Origin: Pseudoxanthomonas koreensis_A
GTDB lineage: Bacteria; Pseudomonadota; Gammaproteobacteria; Xanthomonadales; Xanthomonadaceae
NCBI RefSeq assembly: GCF_041890415.1
Contig: NZ_CP169056.1
Coordinates: 1,550,001 to 1,614,000 of the forward strand
DNA: 64,000 bases
Direction of reading: 5' to 3'
A program made the translations under genes and the position numbers. Below the pieces are notes generated by a model. The model searched no databases, was not told where the DNA came from, and saw nothing but the letters and a program-made list of their open reading frames with translations. Positions 1 through 7,530 of the stretch are shown here, piece by piece. The stretch's first letter is position 1. The number at the start of each line of letters is the position of its first letter.

Positions 1-12
1 GCCGAGTTCTAG
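1..12 (+). CDS. 3' end of an upstream gene (partial)
   Basis: The first four codons read Ala-Glu-Phe-stop (TAG at 10-12) and are followed about 27 bases later by a strong hairpin, as expected at the end of a transcription unit. Too little is present to identify the product. The chemotaxis genes that follow make another chemoreceptor or che gene plausible, but that is inference from position only. Confidence 0.3.
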   Translation, partial: AEF

Positions 13-39
13 CCCCTGGCCCACCACCGCTGCACCGTG

Positions 40-67
40 CGATGGCCCGGCAACCGCCGGGCCATCG
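40..67 (+). terminator. Hairpin terminator after the upstream gene
   Basis: A perfect 12-bp stem (CGATGGCCCGGC at 40-51 and its complement at 56-67) closes a 4-base loop. It is followed by CCGTTT, a short T run only. Its place between the TAG at 10-12 and the sigma-28-like promoter at 108 fits a transcription end before the chemoreceptor unit. Confidence 0.6.
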
Positions 68-107
68 CCGTTTCCGGCATGGCCGCGGGCATCGACGCGG
101 CGTGACC

Positions 108-134
108 AAAAGATTCCGTGCCGGCAGCCGATAA
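108..134 (+). promoter_or_regulatory. Sigma-28 (FliA) promoter of the chemoreceptor gene
   Basis: AAAAGATT at 108-115, exactly 11 bases, then GCCGATAA at 127-134. The enterobacterial FliA consensus is TAAAGTTT-N11-GCCGATAA, so the -10 element is a perfect match, the -35 matches 6 of 8, and the spacing is exact. It lies 33 bases before the receptor start codon, placing this receptor in the late flagellar/chemotaxis regulon. Confidence 0.85.
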
Positions 135-167
135 CGGCTTGGCAACCTATCGTCCGGGAACGAATCC

Positions 168-2366
168 ATGAATCCAACGCGCGCGATCCACCGGCTGCTC
201 TCGCGGATGCCGATGAAGCGCAAGTTCCTGATGCAGAGCACCTGCGTGGCCGCCGGCATCATCATCCTGGCGGTGGTGGCCGCACGCCTGCAGTACGTGG
301 ACCTGAACCAGACCCGCAAGAACGGGGTGAACGGGCGGGTGGAAATGGCGATGAACGTGGTGGAGGACTACGCGCGCCAGGCCGAGGCAGGCGAACTGGA
401 CGAGGCCGCCGCGCAGGCAGCCGCGCTGGACGCCCTGGCCCGGATGCAGGCCGCGGGCGGGGTGGACTATTTCTTCGTCACCGACAAGGAACCGCGGATG
501 CTGATGCATCCCTCGCGCCCGGACCTGATCGGCAAACCCATCGCCGACGTGCTCAGCGCCGACGGCAAGCGCATCTTCCCCGAATTCGTGCGCGTGGCGC
601 AGGCGGGCGGTGGCTTCGTCGACTACGCCTGGGCCAAGCCCGGCAAAAACTCGCCCCAGCCCAAGACATCCTATGCCGCGCTGCACGCGCCATGGGGCTG
701 GGTGATCGGCACCGGCGTGTACCTGGACGACACCCGGGCGCAGGCGCTGAAGTTCACCGGCATCATGACCCTGGCTGGCGGCCTGCTGGTGCTGCTGAAC
801 ATGGCCATCGGCTGGGCCATCGGCGGGGGGATCCTGGATTCGGTCGGGCGTGCGCTGGCCTCCGTGCGTGGCGTCTCCCGCGGCGACCTGAGTGTCCGCA
901 CCGGCGAGCACGGCCATGACGAGGTCGGACAGATGCTGCAGGCCACCGACGGCATGGTGCAGATGCTGGAGCGCTTCTCGGCACAGACCCGGCACATGAT
1001 CGAGCAGCATGCCGGGCCGGACATCGCCCATCGCATGCCCGAGGACTTCCCCGGCATCTATGGCGAACTGGCCGTCGGCATCAACACCATGATGTTCGAG
1101 CACCTGGACGCGATCGCCGACGCCACCGACGTCCTCCAGGACTATGCCCGTGGCGACCTGTCGCGCGACGCACGCCGGCTGCCCGGCACCCGGGCCTCGC
1201 TGCACGAATCCATGGACGCGGCCAAGGCCAGCCTGCTGGCCATCAACGGCGAGATCAAGCGCCTGGCAGCGGCAGCGGCCAACGGCGATTTCAGCCAACG
1301 CGGCGATGCGCAGGCCTTCCAGTACGACTTCAAGGACATGATCCAGGGCCTGAACGCCATGACCGAGGCGTCCGACCGCAGCCTGGCCGGGTTGTCGTCC
1401 CTGCTGCGCTCGATCGCCGAAGGCGACCTGACCACACGCATGGAAGGCCAGTTCCACGGCGTGTTCGCCCGCATGCGCGATGACGCCAACACCACCGTGG
1501 ACCAGCTGACCTCCATCGTGTCGCGGATCCAGGCCGCCTCCACCGCCATCAGCACCGCCTCGGTGGAGATTGCCTCGGGCAACAACGACCTGTCGCGCCG
1601 CACCGAGCAGCAGGCGGCCAACCTGGAGGAAACCGCAGCCTCGATGGAGGAGCTCACCTCCACCGTCAAGCAGAACGCCGACCACGCGCGCCAGGCCAAC
1701 CAGCTGGCCGTGGGCGCGGCCGCCGTCGCCTCGCAGGGCGGCCAGGTCGTCGACCAGGTCGTGACCACCATGGCCGACATCCAGGCGTCCTCGCGCAAGA
1801 TCGCCGACATCATCTCGGTCATCGACGGCATCGCCTTCCAGACCAACATCCTGGCACTCAATGCCGCCGTGGAAGCCGCACGCGCCGGCGAACAGGGCCG
1901 CGGGTTCGCGGTGGTCGCCACCGAGGTGCGCTCGCTGGCCCAGCGCAGCGCCACCGCGGCCAAGGAGATCAAGGCGCTGATCGAGGACTCCACCAACAAG
2001 GTGTCCAATGGCTCGTCGCTGGCCGACCAGGCCGGCAAGACCATGGGCGAGATCGTGGCCTCGGTGCAGCGGGTGACCGACATCATGGCCGAGATCTCCA
2101 CCGCATCGCAGGAGCAGGCGTCTGGGATCGAACAGGTCAACCAGACCATCGCGCAGATGGACGAGACCACCCAGCAGAACGCCGCCCTGGTCGAGGAAGC
2201 GTCCGCCGCCGCCCGCACGATGGAGGAACAGGCCACCGAACTGTCCGCGGAGATCGCCGTGTTCCGCATCGCCGCCACCGACGCACCGGCAGCCGCGCAC
2301 GCGCTGGCCGACGCGCAGGACGATGCGCAGCCCGTGCCGCGCCAGGCCCTGCCCCCGGCGGCCTGA
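168..2366 (+). CDS. Methyl-accepting chemotaxis protein
   Basis: Transmembrane chemoreceptor of 732 aa that would pass ligand signals to CheA/CheW in the polar array. Membrane segments lie at about residues 20-41 and 196-223, enclosing a roughly 150-residue periplasmic sensor of single-Cache type (it holds a DYFFVTD segment and the GWVIGTGVYLDD ending typical of that fold). After TM2 come a HAMP domain (to about residue 265) and two further HAMP-like stretches, each with a GDLS or GDLT motif, to about residue 440. The signalling domain has the conserved hairpin tip at about 545-595 (FQTNILALNAAVEAARAGE). There is no C-terminal NWETF-type pentapeptide; the protein ends in a Pro/Ala-rich tail. 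The gene is preceded by a sigma-28-like promoter and followed by cheR, cheD and cheB, whose products adapt such receptors. The ligand cannot be read from the sequence. Confidence 0.95.
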   Translation: MNPTRAIHRLLSRMPMKRKFLMQSTCVAAGIIILAVVAARLQYVDLNQTRKNGVNGRVEMAMNVVEDYARQAEAGELDEAAAQAAALDALARMQAAGGVDYFFVTDKEPRMLMHPSRPDLIGKPIADVLSADGKRIFPEFVRVAQAGGGFVDYAWAKPGKNSPQPKTSYAALHAPWGWVIGTGVYLDDTRAQALKFTGIMTLAGGLLVLLNMAIGWAIGGGILDSVGRALASVRGVSRGDLSVRTGEHGHDEVGQMLQATDGMVQMLERFSAQTRHMIEQHAGPDIAHRMPEDFPGIYGELAVGINTMMFEHLDAIADATDVLQDYARGDLSRDARRLPGTRASLHESMDAAKASLLAINGEIKRLAAAAANGDFSQRGDAQAFQYDFKDMIQGLNAMTEASDRSLAGLSSLLRSIAEGDLTTRMEGQFHGVFARMRDDANTTVDQLTSIVSRIQAASTAISTASVEIASGNNDLSRRTEQQAANLEETAASMEELTSTVKQNADHARQANQLAVGAAAVASQGGQVVDQVVTTMADIQASSRKIADIISVIDGIAFQTNILALNAAVEAARAGEQGRGFAVVATEVRSLAQRSATAAKEIKALIEDSTNKVSNGSSLADQAGKTMGEIVASVQRVTDIMAEISTASQEQASGIEQVNQTIAQMDETTQQNAALVEEASAAARTMEEQATELSAEIAVFRIAATDAPAAAHALADAQDDAQPVPRQALPPAA

Positions 2367-2448
2367 GGTGGGCGCCGCCAGCACCGCCCTGGCTGCCAGG
2401 GCCCGAAGCCGGCGGCGGCCGGACGCCGTGCGCGCCACCCTGCACGGG

Positions 2449-2475
2449 TCAACTTCGCCGGCGCCGCGCCGATAT
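2449..2475 (+). promoter_or_regulatory. Probable second sigma-28 promoter, upstream of cheR
   Basis: TCAACTTC at 2449-2456, 11 bases, then GCCGATAT at 2468-2475: 5 of 8 and 7 of 8 matches to the FliA consensus with exact N11 spacing. It sits in the 159-bp gap between the receptor and cheR, 50 bases before the cheR start, so cheR-cheD-cheB could be transcribed independently of the receptor but under the same sigma factor. Confidence 0.6.
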
Positions 2476-2525
2476 CTGCTGGTGCAGTCTCCCCCGTCCC
2501 TTCGTCCCGAGCCCGCCGACCCGAG

Positions 2526-3386
2526 ATGAGCGCCCAACTGCCGCACCCTCCGGACCAGCGCGAATTCACGTTCGCCGAGCGCGATTTCCGCCGGGTCTGC
2601 CAGATGATCCACATGCGCGCCGGCATTGCCCTGGCGCCGGCCAAGCGCGACATGGTCTACGGGCGGCTCTCGCGGCGCCTGCGCAGCCTGGGCGTGGACA
2701 GCTTCAGCCAGTACCTGGACATGCTCGACGCCGACCCGGACGCGCCGGAGTGGCAGTCGTTCACCAACGCGCTCACCACCAACCTGACCGCGTTTTTCCG
2801 CGAACCGCACCATTTCGAGCGCCTGCGCGCGCAACTGACCGCGGTGGGCCGCGGCAAGAGCATCCGCCTGTGGTCGTGCGCGGCCTCCACCGGCGAGGAA
2901 CCCTATTCGATGGCGATCACTGCCTGCGAGGCCTTCGGCACGCTCACCCCGCCGGTGCGCATCCTGGCAACCGACATCGACACCCAGGTGCTGGCCACCG
3001 CCCAGCGCGGGGTCTATCCGCTGGACCGCATCGCCGACCTGGACGATGACCTGCGCCGGCGCTATTTCCAGCGCGGCACCGGGCCCAACGAGGGCCGCTG
3101 CCGGGTCAGCCCCGCGCTGCGCGCGCTGGTGGAGTTCCGCCAGCTCAACCTGCAGGAACCGCGTTACGAGGTGGGTGGGACCTTTACCGCGCTGTTCTGC
3201 CGGAACGTCATGATCTATTTCGACAAGGCGACGCAGCGCACGATCCTGTCCCGGCTGATCACCCACATGGACGAACACAGCCTGCTCTACACCGGCCATT
3301 CGGAGAACTACCTGCACGCGGTCGACCTGATCCAGTCGTGCGGGCGCACCGTGTACCGGCGCCATGGCGCGGCGGTGCGCACATGA
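2526..3386 (+). CDS. cheR: Chemotaxis protein methyltransferase CheR
   Basis: Methylates glutamates of chemoreceptor signalling domains using S-adenosylmethionine, opposing CheB. The 286-aa length is normal. A CheR N-terminal helical domain (about residues 15-70) precedes the SAM-dependent methyltransferase domain. The cofactor-binding stretch WSCAASTGEEPYSMAI is at about 116-131, LATDID follows, and the family motif FCRNVMIYFD lies near 224-233. There is no C-terminal TPR extension, so this is the simple CheR form. The stop codon overlaps the cheD start as ATGA, which suggests translational coupling. Confidence 0.95.
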   Translation: MSAQLPHPPDQREFTFAERDFRRVCQMIHMRAGIALAPAKRDMVYGRLSRRLRSLGVDSFSQYLDMLDADPDAPEWQSFTNALTTNLTAFFREPHHFERLRAQLTAVGRGKSIRLWSCAASTGEEPYSMAITACEAFGTLTPPVRILATDIDTQVLATAQRGVYPLDRIADLDDDLRRRYFQRGTGPNEGRCRVSPALRALVEFRQLNLQEPRYEVGGTFTALFCRNVMIYFDKATQRTILSRLITHMDEHSLLYTGHSENYLHAVDLIQSCGRTVYRRHGAAVRT

Positions 3387-3979
3387 GCATTGCCGCACTC
3401 GAAGCGGGCGAGATCCTGCGCTACCGCGACCCGCAGTTCCAGGTGCCTGCGGCCAAGCTGCTGCCCACCCAGTACCTGGTCGTGGACGACGGGACCGCGC
3501 TGGTCACCGTGCTTGGCTCGTGCGTGGCCGCGTGCATCCGCGACCCGCTGCTCAACATCGGCGGCATGAACCACTTCCTGCTGCCCGAGGGCAACAGCGG
3601 CGACGGCGCGCCGGCCCGCTACGGCAGCTACGCGATGGAAGTGCTGATCAACGAACTGCTCAAGCGCGGCGGCAGCCGCAAGCGCCTCGAGGCCAAGGTG
3701 TTTGGCGGGGCCAACGTGCTGAAGGGCTTCACCAGCAACCCGGTGGGCACGCGCAATGCCGAGTTCGTGCGCACCTACCTGGATGCCGAGCAGATCCCGG
3801 TGATCGCCGAGGACCTGTGCGGCATCCATCCACGCAAGGTCTGGTTCTTCCCCGATACCGGCAAGGTGATGGTGCACCGCCTGCCGCACGCGCATGGCGC
3901 CGAAGTGGCCGCTGCCGAGTCCGTCGTGCGTGCACGCCTGTCGCGCAGCCCGGTCAGCGGCGGAGTGGAGCTGTTCTGA
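3383..3979 (+). CDS. cheD: Chemoreceptor glutamine deamidase CheD
   Basis: Converts specific receptor glutamines to glutamates and in many bacteria feeds back through CheC or the receptors; it acts in the cytoplasm at the arrays. The ATG at 3383 is chosen because it overlaps the cheR stop; an upstream in-frame start would add 15 residues inside cheR. The product is 198 aa. The catalytic cysteine is C47 in LGSCVAACIRDP and the histidine is H64 in GGMNHFLLP; the C-to-H spacing of 17 equals that of the Thermotoga enzyme (C27/H44). The FGGANVLKGF motif is also present. The gene ends in a TGATG overlap with cheB. Confidence 0.94.
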   Translation: MSIAALEAGEILRYRDPQFQVPAAKLLPTQYLVVDDGTALVTVLGSCVAACIRDPLLNIGGMNHFLLPEGNSGDGAPARYGSYAMEVLINELLKRGGSRKRLEAKVFGGANVLKGFTSNPVGTRNAEFVRTYLDAEQIPVIAEDLCGIHPRKVWFFPDTGKVMVHRLPHAHGAEVAAAESVVRARLSRSPVSGGVELF

Positions 3980-5040
3980 TGCCGATCAAGGTACTGGTGG
4001 TCGACGACTCGGCCGTGGTTCGCCAACTCATGACCGAACTGCTCTCGCGCGACCGCCAGATCGAGGTGGTCGGTACGGCCGCCGACCCGCTGCTGGCGCG
4101 CGAGCAGATCAAGCGCCTGAACCCGGACGTGCTGACCCTGGACGTGGAGATGCCACGCATGGACGGCCTGGCATTCCTCGAGAACCTCATGCGCCTGCGG
4201 CCGATGCCGGTGGTGATGGTGTCCTCGCTGACCGAACGCGGCGCCGACATCACCCTGCAGGCGCTGGCCCTGGGTGCCGTGGACTTCGTCACCAAGCCCA
4301 GGATCGGCGTGGCCCAGGGGCTGCAGGAATACGCCGACGAGATCGTGGCCAAGGTCAAGGCGGCCGCGCGCGCGCGGGTCCAGGCGCTGCCACGGGCGAT
4401 GCAGCGGCTGGAGCCGAGCCGGACGCCGCCACGGCCGCTGGCCGCGCGCTTCCGCACCACCGACCGGTTGATCGCCATCGGCGCCTCGGCCGGAGGCACC
4501 GAGGCCATCCGCGTGGTCCTCGAACAGATGCCGGCGGACGCACCGGCCATCGTCCTCACCCAGCACATCCCGGGCAGCTTCAGCCGTGCCTTCGTCGAGC
4601 GCCTGGACCGGCATTCGGCCATGCTGGTACGCGAGGCCAGCGACGGCGAGGCGATCCTGCCTGGCCATGCCTACCTGCCGCCTGCCGACCATCACCTGCG
4701 CGTGATCCGCGACGGCGCGCGCTGGCGCTGCCGGATCGACGCCGGCCTGCCGGTCAACCGGCATCGCCCGGCGGTGGACGTGCTGTTCCATTCGGTTGCA
4801 CGCAGCGCCGGTGCCAACGCGGTGGCCGCGGTGCTGACCGGGATGGGCGACGATGGCGCCCGCGGCCTGCTGGAACTGCGCAACGCCGGGGCGGCAACCC
4901 TGGCCCAGGACGAGGCCACCAGCGTGGTCTGGGGCATGCCCGGGGCGGCGGTCAGACTCGGCGCAGCGCAGGAAGTGCTGCCGTTGCATCGCATCCCCGC
5001 ACGCCTGCTGGAACTGGCCGGCGCGCACGACCCGGCGTAG
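3979..5040 (+). CDS. cheB: Chemotaxis response regulator protein-glutamate methylesterase CheB
   Basis: Phosphorylated by CheA, it removes methyl groups from receptors (and can deamidate them), resetting sensitivity. The 353-aa protein has a receiver domain at about 1-120 with acidic pair D9/D10, phospho-acceptor D55 in LTLDVEMPRMDG and conserved K107. A linker precedes the CheB catalytic domain with the triad S170 (IGASAGGTEA), H196 (LTQHIPGSF) and D292 (LTGMGDDGARG); the S-to-H and S-to-D distances match the E. coli enzyme. The start overlaps the cheD stop by one base. It is the last gene of the che block and faces the convergent nucleotidase gene 45 bases away. Confidence 0.96.
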   Translation: MPIKVLVVDDSAVVRQLMTELLSRDRQIEVVGTAADPLLAREQIKRLNPDVLTLDVEMPRMDGLAFLENLMRLRPMPVVMVSSLTERGADITLQALALGAVDFVTKPRIGVAQGLQEYADEIVAKVKAAARARVQALPRAMQRLEPSRTPPRPLAARFRTTDRLIAIGASAGGTEAIRVVLEQMPADAPAIVLTQHIPGSFSRAFVERLDRHSAMLVREASDGEAILPGHAYLPPADHHLRVIRDGARWRCRIDAGLPVNRHRPAVDVLFHSVARSAGANAVAAVLTGMGDDGARGLLELRNAGAATLAQDEATSVVWGMPGAAVRLGAAQEVLPLHRIPARLLELAGAHDPA

Positions 5041-5085
5041 AGGTAGCGGCCGCGGAGTGCCTGCGGCAGGCCGCCCTGCTCCGGC

Positions 5086-6015
5086 CTACTCGGGATTGGC
5101 GACGCCGTGCGGCACGTGGCCAGCAGCCACGTGGAAGCGCGCACTGTCGATGTTGTGCGCCGAATCGTCGAAGAAGATGTCGGCACCGAACGCGGCCAGG
5201 AACGGCCCCTTGGGCCGCCCCCCCAGGAACAGCGCCTCGTCCAGGCGCACGCCCCATTCGCGCAGGGTGCGGATCACCCGTTCGTGCGCCGGCGCCGAGC
5301 GCGCGGTGACCAGCGCAGTGCGGATCGGCGCACCCTCGCCCGCCGGGAACGCGGCCTGCAGGTCGTGCAGCGCGGAGAGGAAACCGCGGAACGGCCCGCC
5401 CGACAGCGGCTCGCGCGCGCGCTGGCGCTCGTGCAGGCCGAACGCCTCCACCCCCTGCTCGCGCGAGATGCGCTCGCTCTCGTCGCCGAAGATCACCGCA
5501 TCACCGTCGAAGGCGATGCGCAACTGGTCGCGGTACTCGGTGACCGCATGCGAAGGCAGGATGGTCGCCGCGGCCACGCCGTGCTGCAGCGAGCGGCGCA
5601 CCGACTCCTGGTTGGCCGACAGGAACAGGTTGGTGCCGAACGGCGCCACGTAGGGCCAGGTCGGCTCGCCGGCGGTGAACACCGCGCGCACGATGCCAAG
5701 CCCGTGGTGCTGGATGGAATTGAAGATGCGCAGCCCGGTGTCGGCGGAATTGCGCGACAGCAGGATCACCTCGACCTTGGGCGCATGTGCCGGCAACTGC
5801 TGGTTCAGCGCCAGCAGCTTGCGCACCACCGGAAACGCCATGCCCGGCTCCAGCACATGGTCCTCATGCTGGCGCTGGTACTCCAGGTAGGCTTCCAGGC
5901 CCTCGCGCTCGAACAGCGCGTGGCTTTCCTCCAGGTCGAACAGGGCACGCGACGTCACCGCGACGGTGAGCACCCGCGGGGCGTTGTCATCGAGCAGGCC
6001 GGGCGTCTGCAACAT
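5086..6015 (-). CDS. 5'-nucleotidase (cytosolic cN-I-like family)
   Basis: Predicted to dephosphorylate nucleoside 5'-monophosphates. The 309-aa protein resembles the PF06189 5_nucleotid family, whose HAD-like core is visible in the order LTVAVTSRALFDLEES (residues about 15-30), LLSRNSADTGLRIFNSI, the IAFDGDAVIFGDESE segment, and the C-terminal FLGGRPKGPFLAAFGADIFFDD. The DGD and FFDD acidic motifs fit Mg2+ and phosphate chemistry. The ATG at 6015 is the only good start. The gene is convergent with cheB and is the last of a minus-strand series that also contains NAD kinase and NAD-GDH, so a nucleotide or NAD salvage role is possible but unproven. Confidence 0.85.
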   Translation of the reverse strand: MLQTPGLLDDNAPRVLTVAVTSRALFDLEESHALFEREGLEAYLEYQRQHEDHVLEPGMAFPVVRKLLALNQQLPAHAPKVEVILLSRNSADTGLRIFNSIQHHGLGIVRAVFTAGEPTWPYVAPFGTNLFLSANQESVRRSLQHGVAAATILPSHAVTEYRDQLRIAFDGDAVIFGDESERISREQGVEAFGLHERQRAREPLSGGPFRGFLSALHDLQAAFPAGEGAPIRTALVTARSAPAHERVIRTLREWGVRLDEALFLGGRPKGPFLAAFGADIFFDDSAHNIDSARFHVAAGHVPHGVANPE

Positions 6016-6069
6016 GGGCCGATTATCGCCGTCCCGGGCGGAAAAGGCCCGCGCTGCCGGCCGCCAGCC

Positions 6070-6561
6070 TCAGCTGCCCGGCGCGGCGACGACCTGCACC
6101 ATCATCGGCGGCCCGCGCCGCCGGTCCGGGGTCACCGCGCGCACTTCCAGCAGCAGGTTCAGGGCCTGCTGCTGGGCCGGCGTGCCATCCAGCCAGGTGA
6201 TCAGGTGCTCGGCCTTGCGCCCGCTGGACGGCGAGGTCATCGGCGTGGACGGCACCAGCCCCTCCGGCGCAGAACCCTGGACCAGGCGATATTCGAAGCC
6301 GATCTCGTCCAGGTCGAAGCGGCTGCCGCGCGGCCAGCGCAGCTTCACCGACATGAAGCCCATCTGGTCGCAACTGGCACCGCCATTGAGACCGCGGGTG
6401 ACATCCAGGCTTTCCAGCTCTGGCGCAGGCAGGCTGGGATCGTCCGCCAGTTGCGCGATGCCGGGCTCGAACACCGAAAGATTGCCGCTGAACACGCACG
6501 CGGCAGCCGCCTGCTGCGCCGGCCAGACGCAGCAAACCAGAATCAGATACCAGAACTTCAC
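6070..6561 (-). CDS. Hypothetical secreted protein
   Basis: I do not recognise this 163-aa protein. It starts at a GTG preceded by a G-rich Shine-Dalgarno (AGAGGGGGGGATCCC) and has a clear cleavable signal peptide: MKFWYLILVCCVW followed by an AQQAAAAC region, with likely cleavage near residue 21. The lack of a proper lipobox spacing makes a lipoprotein less likely. The mature part contains FEPGIAQLADDPSLPAPELE and a beta-rich segment ending in a Pro/Arg-rich tail. It lies between NAD kinase and the nucleotidase on the same strand, with gaps of 93 and 54 bases. A periplasmic or surface location is inferred. Confidence 0.7.
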   Translation of the reverse strand: MKFWYLILVCCVWPAQQAAAACVFSGNLSVFEPGIAQLADDPSLPAPELESLDVTRGLNGGASCDQMGFMSVKLRWPRGSRFDLDEIGFEYRLVQGSAPEGLVPSTPMTSPSSGRKAEHLITWLDGTPAQQQALNLLLEVRAVTPDRRRGPPMMVQVVAAPGS

Positions 6562-6654
6562 GGGATCCCCCCCTCTACAGCCTTGCCAGTCGTGCGGCCG
6601 ACGGGCACGCCGCCAGTGGCCGCATGCGCCCCCGTATTGGCGGGCACACCCCCG

Positions 6655-7425
6655 TCATACCATGAATTGCTCGCTGAGGATACGTTCCTCCAGGTTGTGT
6701 TCGGGGTCGAACAGCAGGGTCACGGTGCGGTCGGCCGACTCGCGGATCACCACTTCCACCACGTCGCGGGTCTCGTGCGAATCGGCGGTGACGCTGACCG
6801 GGCGCTTGTACGGATCCAGCACTTCGAAGCGGATTTCGGTGTTGGCCTTGAGGATGGCGCCGCGCCAGCGCCGTGGGCGGAATGCCGCGATCGGGGTCAG
6901 GGCGATGGTGTGCGAGCCCAGCGGCAGGATCGGCCCATGCGCGGAGAAGTTGTAGGCGGTGCTGCCGGCGGGCGTGGAGACCATCACCCCGTCGCAGATC
7001 AGCTCGTCCAACCGGGTCTGGCCGTTGAGGTCGATGCGCACGTGCGCGGCCTGGCGGGTCTGGCGCAGCAGCGAGACCTCGTTGTAGGCCAGTGAGGTGA
7101 CGCTGCCGCCGGACTCGGTCTGGGCCTGCATTTCCAGCGGCCGCAGCTTGGCCGGCTCGGCCGTGGCGATGCGTTCGAGCAGGTCCTCGTGGTGATGGTG
7201 GTTCATCAGGAAGCCGACCGTGCCCAGCTTCATCCCGTACACCGGCTTGCCCAGCGCCCCGTGGCGGTGCAGCGTCTGCAGCATGAAGCCATCGCCGCCC
7301 AGCGCGCAGATCACGTCCGCCTGTTCCAGTTCGCACTGGCCGTGGCAGGCGACCAGCTCGGCCAGGGCCTGCTGGGCGTTGGGCGCAGCGCTGGCCAGGA
7401 AGGTGATGCAGGGGCGGGGATTCAT
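6655..7425 (-). CDS. nadK: NAD kinase
   Basis: Phosphorylates NAD to NADP in the cytoplasm. The start is placed at the ATG at 7425 because GGAGA lies 6 bases upstream and the 256-aa product begins MNPRPCITFLAS, matching the usual length of NAD kinases in this lineage; further in-frame starts upstream would add 17 residues with no support. Diagnostic motifs are CALGGDGFMLQTLHRH (ATP/NAD-binding GGDG), KLGTVGFLMN, the SLAYNEVSLLR segment, and GDGVMVSTPAGSTAYNFSA-type substrate loop (here CDGVMVSTPAGSTAY). It lies 105 bases downstream of the NAD-dependent glutamate dehydrogenase on the same strand, an apt metabolic neighbour. Confidence 0.95.
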   Translation of the reverse strand: MNPRPCITFLASAAPNAQQALAELVACHGQCELEQADVICALGGDGFMLQTLHRHGALGKPVYGMKLGTVGFLMNHHHHEDLLERIATAEPAKLRPLEMQAQTESGGSVTSLAYNEVSLLRQTRQAAHVRIDLNGQTRLDELICDGVMVSTPAGSTAYNFSAHGPILPLGSHTIALTPIAAFRPRRWRGAILKANTEIRFEVLDPYKRPVSVTADSHETRDVVEVVIRESADRTVTLLFDPEHNLEERILSEQFMV

Positions 7426-7530
7426 CGCGGTCTCCATCCGGACGGTGCACGTCCGCCGGGAAGGATACCCGTCCACGCATGCAGATGCCCCCGCGGCCGC
7501 CCGGCGTCCATCGCCGCGACAGGGGCCATC

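Noticed and set aside
147..3398. A 1083-codon minus-strand frame opposite the receptor and cheR
   Set aside because: Antisense to two well-supported genes, Gly/His/Arg-rich and without recognisable motifs.
5041..5085. Shared terminator between cheB and the nucleotidase gene
   Set aside because: The GCCTGC/GGCAGGC palindrome has almost no loop and no T run.
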